Assembly: GCA_963717195.1 (NCBI GenBank)
Contig: CAVQVR010000013.1
Location: 186,001-250,000 of the forward strand
DNA: 64,000 bases
Direction: 5' to 3'
DNA from: JACDAE01 sp963717195
GTDB taxonomy: Bacteria; Chloroflexota; Ktedonobacteria; Ktedonobacterales; Ktedonobacteraceae
Within the stretch, counting starts at the first letter, position 1, and every line of letters begins with the position of its first letter. The position numbers were made by a program, and so were the translations under genes. Positions 26,523 through 34,205 of the stretch are shown one piece after another. The notes beneath the pieces are model-generated. The model made no database searches and was not told where the DNA came from. It saw nothing but the letters and a program-made list of their open reading frames with translations.

Positions 26523-27477
26523 CTATACTTCAGACGTTGTGTCGACCTCGATCAGGTCTTCCTGTACATATCCCGCTGTAAGGCCAGCATCATCCAGAGC
26601 GTCGAGTGCCGTGCGATATTCAGTCCAGGTCAGGCGACGATTGAGGACGGGATCGTTGACCGCTTTCCAGGCTGGAAAATACTGATCCATTAAACTGACG
26701 GGCGTATCTGGACCCAACTCTTCGGCGATCCAACGCAATACATCAGCCGTACCCGAGATATCCTCTGGCATGACGAGGTGGCGTATCAACAAACCGCGTC
26801 GTGCAATTCCCTCTTCGTCGAGCTGAAGCGGGCCAACCTGTCGGTACATCTCGCGCAATGTCACCTGGTTATAGTCAACGTACCTGGGCATTTTGGAGGT
26901 ACGGAGCGCGTTTTTGTTGTCGGCATATTTGGCATCGGGAAGATAAATATCAACGACGCCATCAAGGAGCTGAAGCGTTTCTAAATTTTCATAGCCAGCA
27001 CAATTGTAGACGATAGGTAGGCGTAACCCTTTGCTACAGGCAACTACCAGTGCCGCAAGGATCTGGGGCACAAAGTGCGTCGGAGTGACGAGATCCAGGT
27101 TGTGGCAGCGCTTTTTCTGTAGGTAAAGCATCATATCTGCCAATCGTTCCGGACCAACCCGATGTCCCAGATCCACCCTGGCTGAGCGAGAAGTTCTGGC
27201 AGTAGGTACAGCGTGCCTGACAGTAGCCAAAGAAAATTGTGCCTGCTCCACGTGTGCCACTAATTGGGGGCTCCTCGCGCCTATGCACATTCCAGGATGC
27301 GACGATGGCCTCTGTAGCTGAGTGACAGACGCCCGTTTTGCCCGCGATGCGATTGCAACGACAATTCTGTGGGCAGATGGTACAACTTCGTAGTATTTCC
27401 CACGCGGCTGCAGCTCGTTCTGCCAGTTCGCCTGTTTCATAAAGCTGAAGATAGCTGGGATAGTAAGAAGTAGACAT
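26523..27477 (-). pseudogene. Radical SAM protein (PflA-like) with a frameshift after the iron-sulfur motif
   Basis: The N-terminal frame (from the ATG at 27477, GGAG 9 bases before it) has CTICPQNCRCNR...GVC and the radical SAM signature GYCQARCTYCQNFSLSQ. The homology then continues in the other frame: VDLGHRVGPERLADMML, LVTPTHFVPQI, VYNCAGYENLE, LPDAKYAD, up to the stop at 26523. The change lies in CAGGGTGG (about 27176-27183 on the plus strand); removing one G from GGG restores one frame of about 317 residues. The complete protein would be a pyruvate-formate-lyase-activase-like enzyme of the uncharacterised radical SAM group. Sequencing error in a G run or recent inactivation are both possible. 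Confidence 0.82.
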
Positions 27478-27533
27478 TAAGCCAATCTCCGTTGAAAAAA
27501 TGTGCCCAGTTCGAGAACTGGACACACTCTACT

Positions 27534-28793
27534 CTACCTGGAAAACATGTTACGGTGTCGGCCACTGAAAGCCGCGTTGTGATGGTTTGGGTTTGGGACC
27601 CCTGGTTTTCTCTTTTGCCGCACCACCCACTTTTCGGTTCCGCACCGTCGCACTGGCACTGCGTGTGCGCGGTTTTTTTGACGGTTTGTCTGCTGTATCA
27701 GATACAGCTTCGTCGAATTGCCGCTGTTTTGTGTTCCGTCTACTGCTTTCTCCTCCGCCTGGATGTGCCCGATAAGTTCCTCAGTATCACCGGTGACCTC
27801 TGTCCAGAAGCGAGCTTCCTGGCGTTGGATTGGGCGTGGACCTTTAATGACGCGGCCATCTGGCAAACGGGTGACATGACGCTCTGGTGCTGGACTCTCT
27901 TCTTCATGTTCACGTCGTGGTCTGCTGCGGAAGCTATTTCCTCCCTCTGGACGGCCACCTCGATGAGAGGTGTCACGCTGTCCGGGACGACTTTCATTGT
28001 TATTGAAGCGTTCGTAATCGCCCTCGAACTGTTCGTTGTAGGATGCGCGAGATGAATGCTCTTGCTGTTCTTCTGGTGAAGCTTGCCGTGTCCACGTTCG
28101 ACTTTGCCAGCGGGGATTGCGCGTATCGGGGCCGGAACGCTGGCTGTAGTTTCCTCCTGGTCCTCGCCGCTCATGTGAGAATGGGCGCTCGTTGCGCTCA
28201 AAATCTGGGCGTCGGTTATCTCTTCCCCGGTCTTGACCCTGGAAGCGCTCATCTCGGTTTCCTGGTCTACCGCTATCACGGCGATAATCGGGCCGAGCCC
28301 CTGGGCCTTGTGGACGCTCTCCATACTGCCGCTGTTCGCCAGGACGTGAGTTATCATATTGTCGTCGCGTTGCTGGGTGTGAGTTGTCATATTGTTGCCG
28401 ACCGGTAGTATTTGGGCCAAAGGAGCGTGCGCGTGGATTCCGAGGACCATAGGAAGCATCGGAAGTGCGCTCGGAGTTGCGGGAGTTGCCCCGGTAGTGC
28501 TCCTGTTGATTGTTATAGGGTCTGTTGCCACCATGACCATTCTGTGAGGAGGAATACTCTGATGGTTGTTGATTGCGCCAGTTGTTACGAGGTGTCTGTC
28601 CATTAGTGCTGCGGGGATGATAGTCCGCGTGCTTGTGTTGCGCCCCTGATTCCCACGCGCGGTCGACTGTTTCTCGATTCAGGCGTGCTCGTCCTGGGCG
28701 TGAAGATCGCTCCTCTCCATGGTTATTTGAGGATCGGTCGCGAAATGACGGACGCGTGTCATCTCGTCGTTGTTTGTTGAATTCTCTGGTCAT
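27534..28793 (-). CDS. Arg/Gly/Asn/Gln-rich intrinsically disordered protein, probable C-terminal frameshift
   Basis: A protein of about 420 residues that is almost wholly low-complexity and highly basic: repeated RRQYDNSRPGEQRQYGERPQ, NRDERFQGQD and PGGNYSQRSGP-like stretches rich in Arg, Asn, Gly, Gln, Ser and Pro. A short conserved patch, HVTRLPDGRVIKGPRPIQRQ then EARFWTEVTGDTEELIGHIQ, looks folded. RG/RN-rich tails suggest nucleic-acid binding or condensate formation. After HIQAEE the frame gives cysteine/tryptophan-containing, off-character residues. The other frame (stop 27550) gives a matching basic tail ending PSQRGFQWPTP, reached by adding one A to the AAA run near 27758. ATG 28793 or GTG 28805 is the start. 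Confidence 0.65.
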   Translation of the reverse strand: MTREFNKQRRDDTRPSFRDRSSNNHGEERSSRPGRARLNRETVDRAWESGAQHKHADYHPRSTNGQTPRNNWRNQQPSEYSSSQNGHGGNRPYNNQQEHYRGNSRNSERTSDASYGPRNPRARSFGPNTTGRQQYDNSHPATRRQYDNSRPGEQRQYGERPQGPGARPDYRRDSGRPGNRDERFQGQDRGRDNRRPDFERNERPFSHERRGPGGNYSQRSGPDTRNPRWQSRTWTRQASPEEQQEHSSRASYNEQFEGDYERFNNNESRPGQRDTSHRGGRPEGGNSFRSRPRREHEEESPAPERHVTRLPDGRVIKGPRPIQRQEARFWTEVTGDTEELIGHIQAEEKAVDGTQNSGNSTKLYLIQQTNRQKNRAHAVPVRRCGTEKWVVRQKRKPGVPNPNHHNAAFSGRHRNMFSR

Positions 28794-29096
28794 AAATCCT
28801 TTCACGGTCGAGCCGTATGGGGGTTGTACTGTATTAAGTAGTGGTTAGATCGGCAAGATCCTTGCTGAATAACTGCCTCCGGTCGGTCGTCCCGCACCTA
28901 CTTTAGAAAGCTTGACGCGCTATTTCTCTAGACTGCATTGGCTGGTTGCATGGGGGCACGTCTCCCTTATTATAACACATTCCGGCTATAGAAAGTATAG
29001 TATTGATACTTCAGATGCACCAAAAGTTTTTATGCAAGCGAACCTCTACCTCCCTGAGCACGATAAATTTAGTTCCTACTGCACTGTGTCCGAGTA

Positions 29097-30134
29097 CTAT
29101 GTACTCGGTGTTGGTGTTGGTACCGGTGGTACTGTGCCCTCAAGTAGGGGGACACCAATGAATTGCCATTGTGCACTGCCAAACATAGCTAGCGTCTTAT
29201 TCTGCAATTCATCTGGTAATAATGGGCGTAAGATGACGGTGTAATATTGCCCGTCTTCAAAAAAATCTCCCTGTTGTTTTCCGTTTAATGCGGCTTCAAT
29301 ACTTCCTATCTGCTCTGCCGTCAAGAGGATCGCGTGCATTGGAATAGTGAACTTAAGACAGGGCGTTTCTGGATTAGTGCTCACGTCATCTTCAGGGATA
29401 GGGCCACAATCGAATGTGGCTGCTTGAGCCAGGGTGAAGTCGGAGATAGGCCAGTCAGGAATAGTCTGTTGGAGATCAGCGCTGAACGTCTGGCGTACGA
29501 GGAGCGCAAATGTCCTCCCCTTATAAGGTGAAGTTGGACCTTGTAATGTATGGGAGAGCGTCGTGAGCGCTTTCCCTAAGCGCTGGTATTCATCTTTATC
29601 TTGAGCACTGGCTGGTTGACTTCCAAAGGCACCATACATCAATTCCAGGTGCTTGCCATTGATGTTGAGGTCCAGGAATGTAGCATCCTGGTCCGGAATA
29701 TCGAAAAACTGCTGACGCTTGAAGTTGAGGAGCCCATCAGTATCCACCAGGGTATTCAGTAATTGCTGCAAGGTATTTGTATCAAGCTTGCCCTGCCGAT
29801 CCAGGCCCAGAATGTAGGTTCCATCACCATAGAGGCTGATCTGGGGTCCCAGGTTAAATGTTCCTTTCAGTCCACCACCATAAAAGGTGCGTATGAGCAC
29901 ATCGTTTGCATTGGTGTTGTACGTGATCTGCTGCTGGGTGGATGATCCCGTAAATGTCGTACTCGGTTCACTTTGCTGAGTTGAGAAGTTAGAGGTATCG
30001 CAACCAGCAAAAAGGAGTGCTGTGAATGCTATACTCAACAGGAGGACACTGGTTAAGCGCAAATGTTTCTGTACCCGGTTCTTCCATAAGGGTAGGAACG
30101 CTTTATGCATCGGATCGTGTGTGCATCCTTTCAT
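29097..30134 (-). CDS. Lipoprotein of unknown function
   Basis: A 345-residue secreted lipoprotein. A basic start is followed by the hydrophobic segment LTSVLLLSIAFTALLFAGC, with lipobox LLFAGC (cysteine at about residue 45), so it is anchored on the outer face of the membrane. A Ser/Thr/Gln linker (about 46-70) leads to a globular domain with no family I recognise: LIRTFYGGGLKGTFNLGPQISLYGDGTYIL, later two cysteines FDCGPIP and TPCLKF that may form a disulfide. It ends in a Pro/Thr tail TPTPST. The AGGA box 6 bases before the ATG at 30134 supports the start. Confidence 0.65.
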   Translation of the reverse strand: MKGCTHDPMHKAFLPLWKNRVQKHLRLTSVLLLSIAFTALLFAGCDTSNFSTQQSEPSTTFTGSSTQQQITYNTNANDVLIRTFYGGGLKGTFNLGPQISLYGDGTYILGLDRQGKLDTNTLQQLLNTLVDTDGLLNFKRQQFFDIPDQDATFLDLNINGKHLELMYGAFGSQPASAQDKDEYQRLGKALTTLSHTLQGPTSPYKGRTFALLVRQTFSADLQQTIPDWPISDFTLAQAATFDCGPIPEDDVSTNPETPCLKFTIPMHAILLTAEQIGSIEAALNGKQQGDFFEDGQYYTVILRPLLPDELQNKTLAMFGSAQWQFIGVPLLEGTVPPVPTPTPST

Positions 30135-30264
30135 CGCTTATCCTGGTTGTGTTACCATATCTTCGTAGGGTGCCCCTCTTGCAGGGCTCGTTTCCCTTAA
30201 AGGACGGAGATCCGAGAATCCCCTCTCTCTTATTGTAACGCGAAACGAAACAGTTAGTTACAAA

Positions 30265-31131
30265 CTAAAAGAAGCGATAACCGATCATCTTATAGACCAG
30301 CTTAGCGGCCAGAAAGTCCGCTCGGATTTGACCCGGCATTGGACATAACTCAACAACATCCATGCCTACGATAGTTGTGCGTTTGCAGATCTCACGAAAG
30401 AGATCCAGCACCTGGTACCACGAAAGACCCCCTGGTTCGGGTGTGCCAACGGCTGGCATTTCGCCAGGATCGAAGGCGTCCAGGTCGATAGTGACATAGG
30501 TATGTTTGCTCAGACGTTCCCATGGAATCGTGGCTGTACCTCTTGCCATCTGGTAGGCCCATACAATAGCGACGTTGGGATGTGTCTTCATAAATGCAGC
30601 TTCTTCGGGACTAAAACTACGGATACCAATCTCTAAGAGGGGAATGCCCATATCAACGACGCGCCGTTCGATAGAGGCATGGGAAAGCTGTGTCCCCTCA
30701 AATTCGTCTCGTAGATCACCATGGGCATCGATATGGACGACGGTAAGGTCAGGATACTGCTCATGAACTGCCGCAATCACAGGTGCTGAAAGGGAGTGTT
30801 CGCCGCCCAACGTCAAAGGGATCTGACCCCGCCGCAAGACTTCTCGCACTGCATGTCCCGTTGCATGCAAGGCCGCTTGATGATCCATGCCGCTATAATC
30901 CAACAGTGGTCGCGTGTAGACTCCTACCTCAATTGGACAACAATCAAGCTCCTCGTCGTAAAGCTCCATCTGGCTCGATGCATCCAGGATAGCCTGTGGA
31001 CCATGCTCTGTTCCTTTCATATAGCATACGCTATATTCAAGTGGTGCTGGAATAATTGTGACACGTGCTGTATCCGGGTCGCAGTAGGGTGCGTCAGGGG
31101 CACCGAACTGGGTGATAAGTGTCTCTTCCAT
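30265..31131 (-). CDS. speB: Agmatinase / arginase-family ureohydrolase
   Basis: A 288-residue ureohydrolase. The binuclear Mn2+ site is complete: GGEHSLS, VVHIDAHGDLRDEFEG and TIDLDAFDPGEMPAVGTPEPGGL. It splits agmatine (or a related guanidino compound) into putrescine and urea. The frame is open up to 31203 and overlaps the upstream gene; the ATG at 31131, with GAGGAAAG about 10 bases before it and a 17-base gap after the previous stop, gives the usual family length. Directly beside it are a YCII protein, a SpeD homologue and a deoxyhypusine-synthase-like gene, so it likely supplies putrescine for polyamine synthesis. Confidence 0.88.
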   Translation of the reverse strand: MEETLITQFGAPDAPYCDPDTARVTIIPAPLEYSVCYMKGTEHGPQAILDASSQMELYDEELDCCPIEVGVYTRPLLDYSGMDHQAALHATGHAVREVLRRGQIPLTLGGEHSLSAPVIAAVHEQYPDLTVVHIDAHGDLRDEFEGTQLSHASIERRVVDMGIPLLEIGIRSFSPEEAAFMKTHPNVAIVWAYQMARGTATIPWERLSKHTYVTIDLDAFDPGEMPAVGTPEPGGLSWYQVLDLFREICKRTTIVGMDVVELCPMPGQIRADFLAAKLVYKMIGYRFF

Positions 31132-31147
31132 AGTTTCTGCGCTTTCC

Positions 31148-31486
31148 TCACTTTGGTAAACTGGCGCCTGGAAAACTGCGACATGCATGAATTTCATAGA
31201 CAAACACTCCTGCTTTTACGCCTGGATCTTCATCCATGATCTTTTGTACTTCTTCAACAGAAGCATCAAAAATGCCAATACCTGCTACATCACTTTCATC
31301 GGTGACAGGACAAACAATAGGTAACACTCCTTCTGCGCGAAGGGCAAAATTTCTGCGCCCATGTTCCCAAATAATTTTTTCGACCCCATCCTCATTCCTC
31401 TTTGGGCCAGCCTTCAAAATAACGATGCTATAATTCCTGGTAGTAGCGATCATCTGTCGCATGAACTCATCAGTTATGGTTGTCAT
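31148..31486 (-). CDS. YCII-related small protein
   Basis: A 112-residue protein with the YCII (ferredoxin-like) fold: MRQMIATTRNYSIVILKAGPKRNED, RAEGVLPIVCPV, and the ending FDASVEEVQKIMDEDPGVKAGVFVYEIHA. YCII proteins are small dimeric domains of mostly unknown function, often thought to be enzyme-like or regulators of reactive metabolites. The very strong GGAGGATACTTCT-ATG start is unambiguous. It sits 17 bases before speB on the same strand and is very likely co-transcribed with it. Confidence 0.75.
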   Translation of the reverse strand: MTTITDEFMRQMIATTRNYSIVILKAGPKRNEDGVEKIIWEHGRRNFALRAEGVLPIVCPVTDESDVAGIGIFDASVEEVQKIMDEDPGVKAGVFVYEIHACRSFPGASLPK

Positions 31487-31640
31487 AGAAGTATCCTCCC
31501 CAAAAGTTTCATTCTTTCCTTCTATTCTATCTCGTAGTGGAACTTCCGGCTAGTATCAACTTTCTTTCCATCGCAAGGCACACGGGCAAAGATATTCGAT
31601 AGCAGATCTTCAGGAAAGATAAGAGGCAGAACATTAGAAG

Positions 31641-31690
31641 CAAAAAAGAAGGATGAGGTCGCTTCTCATAAAATGAAGAGCACCTCACCC
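31641..31690 (-). terminator. Terminator after the speD homologue
   Basis: On the minus strand a stem formed by GAGGTGCTCTTC and GAGAAGCGACCTC (about 31652-31688) is followed by a T-run (31641-31646 as A on the plus strand), 60 bases beyond the speD stop. Confidence 0.6.
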
Positions 31691-31745
31691 ACCATAATCG
31701 CTACTTGTTACCGAAAACATCAGTAGCTTGACACGTTTGTTGCCT

Positions 31746-32177
31746 TTACCGAACCCCCGTTTTAGCGAGTCGTGCCGCCATAGCAGCCTCGTAACGCGTG
31801 GGATCGGGTACATCTGGACGTAGAGAACGATTGCCACGAATGACAAAATGAGCCTCTACATCGTCGGTCTGGAATATATTCTTTGCGAAGGCAATGGCGT
31901 CCTCCTGGCTAAATTCTTTGCATGAGCAGATGTCGATATCAACCTCGCCATATTCGGGCCACGCATGCAGGCTAATATGACTCTGAGCGATAACGACAAA
32001 ACCTGACATTCCTGCATCCAATGGGTTAGACGTTTCGATATCGTAGAGATGGACCGGGCTGACCTTTTCCATATCGACACATGCAGGATATTCATCCAGC
32101 GCACGCCGAATAAGTGGTTCGTTGGCCAGCAACTCTCTGTCGCAGTTGTATAGTTCGAGCATCAAATGGACAAGCAT
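31746..32177 (-). CDS. speD: Pyruvoyl-dependent decarboxylase of the SpeD (AdoMet decarboxylase) family
   Basis: A 143-residue SpeD/SpeH proenzyme homologue. The self-cleavage serine is Ser66 in VIAQSHISLHAWPEYG; His71 and the Cys of the IDICSCK segment (about 84-86) match the proton-donor and processing residues. The residue before the cleavage serine is Gln65, where AdoMet decarboxylases have Glu. No spermidine synthase or arginine decarboxylase gene is nearby, but agmatinase is. SpeD relatives that decarboxylate arginine or ornithine have been described, so the substrate should not be assumed to be AdoMet. AGGAGGAAGACTCG before the ATG makes the start certain. The ACCTAA boxes upstream may regulate it. 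Confidence 0.85.
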   Translation of the reverse strand: MLVHLMLELYNCDRELLANEPLIRRALDEYPACVDMEKVSPVHLYDIETSNPLDAGMSGFVVIAQSHISLHAWPEYGEVDIDICSCKEFSQEDAIAFAKNIFQTDDVEAHFVIRGNRSLRPDVPDPTRYEAAMAARLAKTGVR

Positions 32178-32292
32178 CGAGTCTTCCTCCTGGTTGTTTA
32201 CTCCGTACGTTTCAGGCTAACTTAACGACAAAAGCCATGAAGTAGTGTTTCACGTGTGCGATCAAAATTTTTCACACAGGATGATATTATAC

Positions 32293-32455
32293 ATTAGGTT
32301 GTCAAGGTAATGCAAAAGAGAAGGAAATATTTTTACCTAATGGCGATTAGGTTTCTACCTAAACGTCAGGTCGTATCTACCTAAATCCGATACACCGCCT
32401 GCTTGAAGCGAGCTTTCAGTCAACCTAATAGCGATAAGAGCTAGCCATTAGGTTG
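32293..32455. promoter_or_regulatory. Cluster of ACCTAA / TTAGGT boxes between polyamine genes
   Basis: Within 165 bases: ATTAGGTTG (32293), the perfect palindrome ACCTAAT-GGCG-ATTAGGT (32335-32352), TACCTAA (32356 and 32378, 22 bases apart), and CAACCTAAT/ATTAGGTTG inverted arms (32421-32429, 32447-32455). The region is upstream of speD and downstream of the deoxyhypusine-synthase-like gene. The outermost stem may also act as a terminator. Confidence 0.55.
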
Positions 32456-32462
32456 AATAGGA

Positions 32463-33596
32463 CTAAGGGCGTACCTTTTTTCCTGCTTCGTACGCGTCTT
32501 TTAACATGCCGAGCAGTTCTTCACGGCGTGCATAAAGTTCTTTGCGGGGACGCGGGTGCGCTTTGCTAATTGCGTAGGCACTGAGTAGAGGTAGAGCAAT
32601 GGTAGAGTCGCCGTAGATAACAACCGTGTCATTGAGTTGATCGGGCTTGATTTTGCCCCACGAAACTGCTTCAGAGGGTGTAGCCCCGGAGAGTCCCCCC
32701 CAGTGTGGAGCATCCGCTGTAATCTGAATAAAGTAGTCGTGCCCGCCTTTGTTGATACCGAGTACTTCCCATAATTGCGGTTGTGTCTGCAGATAGAAGT
32801 TCTTTGGACTCCCTCCTCCCAGAATAATCACACCATTGCGCGTTGCAGAGAGCACGATAGCGGTGGTCTCGTTCACGTCGGCCAGGGGATCAAGCGTCAG
32901 CTTACTGCCATCCAATGCGTTGCGTGCTACATTCATGCCAATCGATGAATCGCCGGGCGATGAGGTGTAGATAGGCACATTCCATGCAGCAGCCTGTGCC
33001 AGGACCGAGTATTCGGGTTTCACACCAGCCTTGAGTAGTTGCATGCCCAGGTGATGGTGCAGTTCCGCGGTAGAGATCGGGCGATTGGGTAGACTGGTGA
33101 GACACTCTCGTACGAAAGCATCGGTGTCGAGAAGGACTTTGTCATCAAACAAAATGTCATAGATACGAATCACTCCCTCTTCCTGCAATTTCGTATCATC
33201 CAGGCGAAAGTCGCCGCGATGCAGTGACATAGCCAGCGCGTGATGCATATCGTGATAGAGGTTTGCGCCCGTGCTAACGATAAAGTCGATGAAGCCATTC
33301 TCCATCAGTGAGATAAGGCAACCTCCCAGCCCAGCAGGTGTCAGAGCGCCTGCCATCGTCAGACCAATCGTAACATCCTGCTCAGGTGAGAGCATCTTTT
33401 CAACGTAGAGACGGGCCGCTTCGTTCAGACGGGCTGCGTTGTATGCCTGGTATTGTTCATCAATCAGCTCGGTGACGGTCATATTGGGACGGATACGCCG
33501 CGGTAAAATCTGTGCGCCGCCTAGATAATTGTTTGGTTCAGAATGATCCGCCGCGTGATCAAGGTCGTGGGGATGCTGTGTATCGTGATGAGGCAT
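32463..33596 (-). CDS. Deoxyhypusine synthase-like polyamine enzyme
   Basis: A 377-residue homologue of deoxyhypusine synthase. The NAD-dependent core is recognisable: GLTMAGALTPAGLGGCL, FIVSTGANLYHDMHHAL, SSPGDSSIGMN, VIILGGGSPKNF and the active-site lysine motif EAVSWGKI (residue about 330). Bacteria have no eIF5A, and bacterial members are known or proposed to make homospermidine or to condense aminobutyl groups onto polyamines. With agmatinase and the SpeD homologue next door, homospermidine from putrescine is the best guess. The His/Asp-rich first 20 residues are extra to the family. AAAGGA precedes the ATG. Confidence 0.85.
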   Translation of the reverse strand: MPHHDTQHPHDLDHAADHSEPNNYLGGAQILPRRIRPNMTVTELIDEQYQAYNAARLNEAARLYVEKMLSPEQDVTIGLTMAGALTPAGLGGCLISLMENGFIDFIVSTGANLYHDMHHALAMSLHRGDFRLDDTKLQEEGVIRIYDILFDDKVLLDTDAFVRECLTSLPNRPISTAELHHHLGMQLLKAGVKPEYSVLAQAAAWNVPIYTSSPGDSSIGMNVARNALDGSKLTLDPLADVNETTAIVLSATRNGVIILGGGSPKNFYLQTQPQLWEVLGINKGGHDYFIQITADAPHWGGLSGATPSEAVSWGKIKPDQLNDTVVIYGDSTIALPLLSAYAISKAHPRPRKELYARREELLGMLKDAYEAGKKVRP

Positions 33597-33693
33597 TGAT
33601 GATTATCCTTTCTAAATGCTAAAAAAGGGCCGTAGGCCAATGGTTATTATTGTATCAGATAGGGAAAAATGACGTGTTGGGCTCAGGTATCTC

Positions 33694-33722
33694 TTGACAA
33701 GCTCCCGGTTTCACGCTACACT
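33694..33722 (+). promoter_or_regulatory. Promoter of marR-clcA
   Basis: TTGACA (33694-33699), 17 bases, TACACT (33717-33722); transcription would start near 33729. Confidence 0.75.
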
Positions 33723-33727
33723 GATTA

Positions 33728-33745
33728 TATCGTGATACGACATAT
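33728..33745 (+). promoter_or_regulatory. MarR-type operator over the transcription start
   Basis: TCGTGATACGA (33730-33740) is a perfect palindrome around GAT, extended imperfectly on both sides (ATA...CATAT). The position over the start site and the MarR gene directly behind it suggest autorepression. Confidence 0.6.
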
Positions 33746-33762
33746 TTGAGAAGGAATAATTG

Positions 33763-34203
33763 ATGGATGCTGACAAAGATCTCTCCCAGGCTGAATATCA
33801 GGCGCTGGCCGAATTGCGTTATCAACTTCGCCGCTTTCTGCATTTTAGCGAACAGAAGGCCAGAGCAGCTGGACTGGAGCCACAGCAGCATCAACTGCTG
33901 CTGGCAGTCAAGGGATTGCCATCGAATACAATGGCAAGCGTTGGTGAACTGGCTGAACGTTTGCAGCTCCATCACCATAGTACCGTTGAACTAATCAACC
34001 GTATGGTCGAGCGAGGGTTACTTGAACGCCAGCGGGATACCAACGATCAGAGGCGTGTTCTGGTTCGCTTGACCAATTATGGAGACGAACTGCTCAAGAA
34101 TCTTTCTATTCTTCATCGTTTAGAATTGCGTACGACTGGACCTGCTCTTGTAGAGATGCTTAATGCGCTAATAAAGAGTCAGGATCGCGCGAGGGAATAT
34201 TAA
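33763..34203 (+). CDS. MarR family transcriptional regulator
   Basis: A 146-residue winged-helix repressor. The family DNA-binding wing is NDQRRVLVRLTNYGDEL, with the recognition helix in LQLHHHSTVELINRMVERGLLER. It probably binds the palindrome at its own promoter and controls itself and the chloride-channel gene that follows two bases after its stop. AAGGA lies 7 bases before the ATG at 33763; the TTG at 33760 in the same frame is a poorer start. Ligand unknown. Confidence 0.88.
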   Translation: MDADKDLSQAEYQALAELRYQLRRFLHFSEQKARAAGLEPQQHQLLLAVKGLPSNTMASVGELAERLQLHHHSTVELINRMVERGLLERQRDTNDQRRVLVRLTNYGDELLKNLSILHRLELRTTGPALVEMLNALIKSQDRAREY

Positions 34204-34205
34204 TT

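Noticed and set aside
27740..28603. 287-residue frame in another phase of the disordered protein gene
   Set aside because: Low-complexity DNA keeps several frames open; the chosen frame alone has the conserved HVTRLPDGRVIKGP patch and a plausible start.
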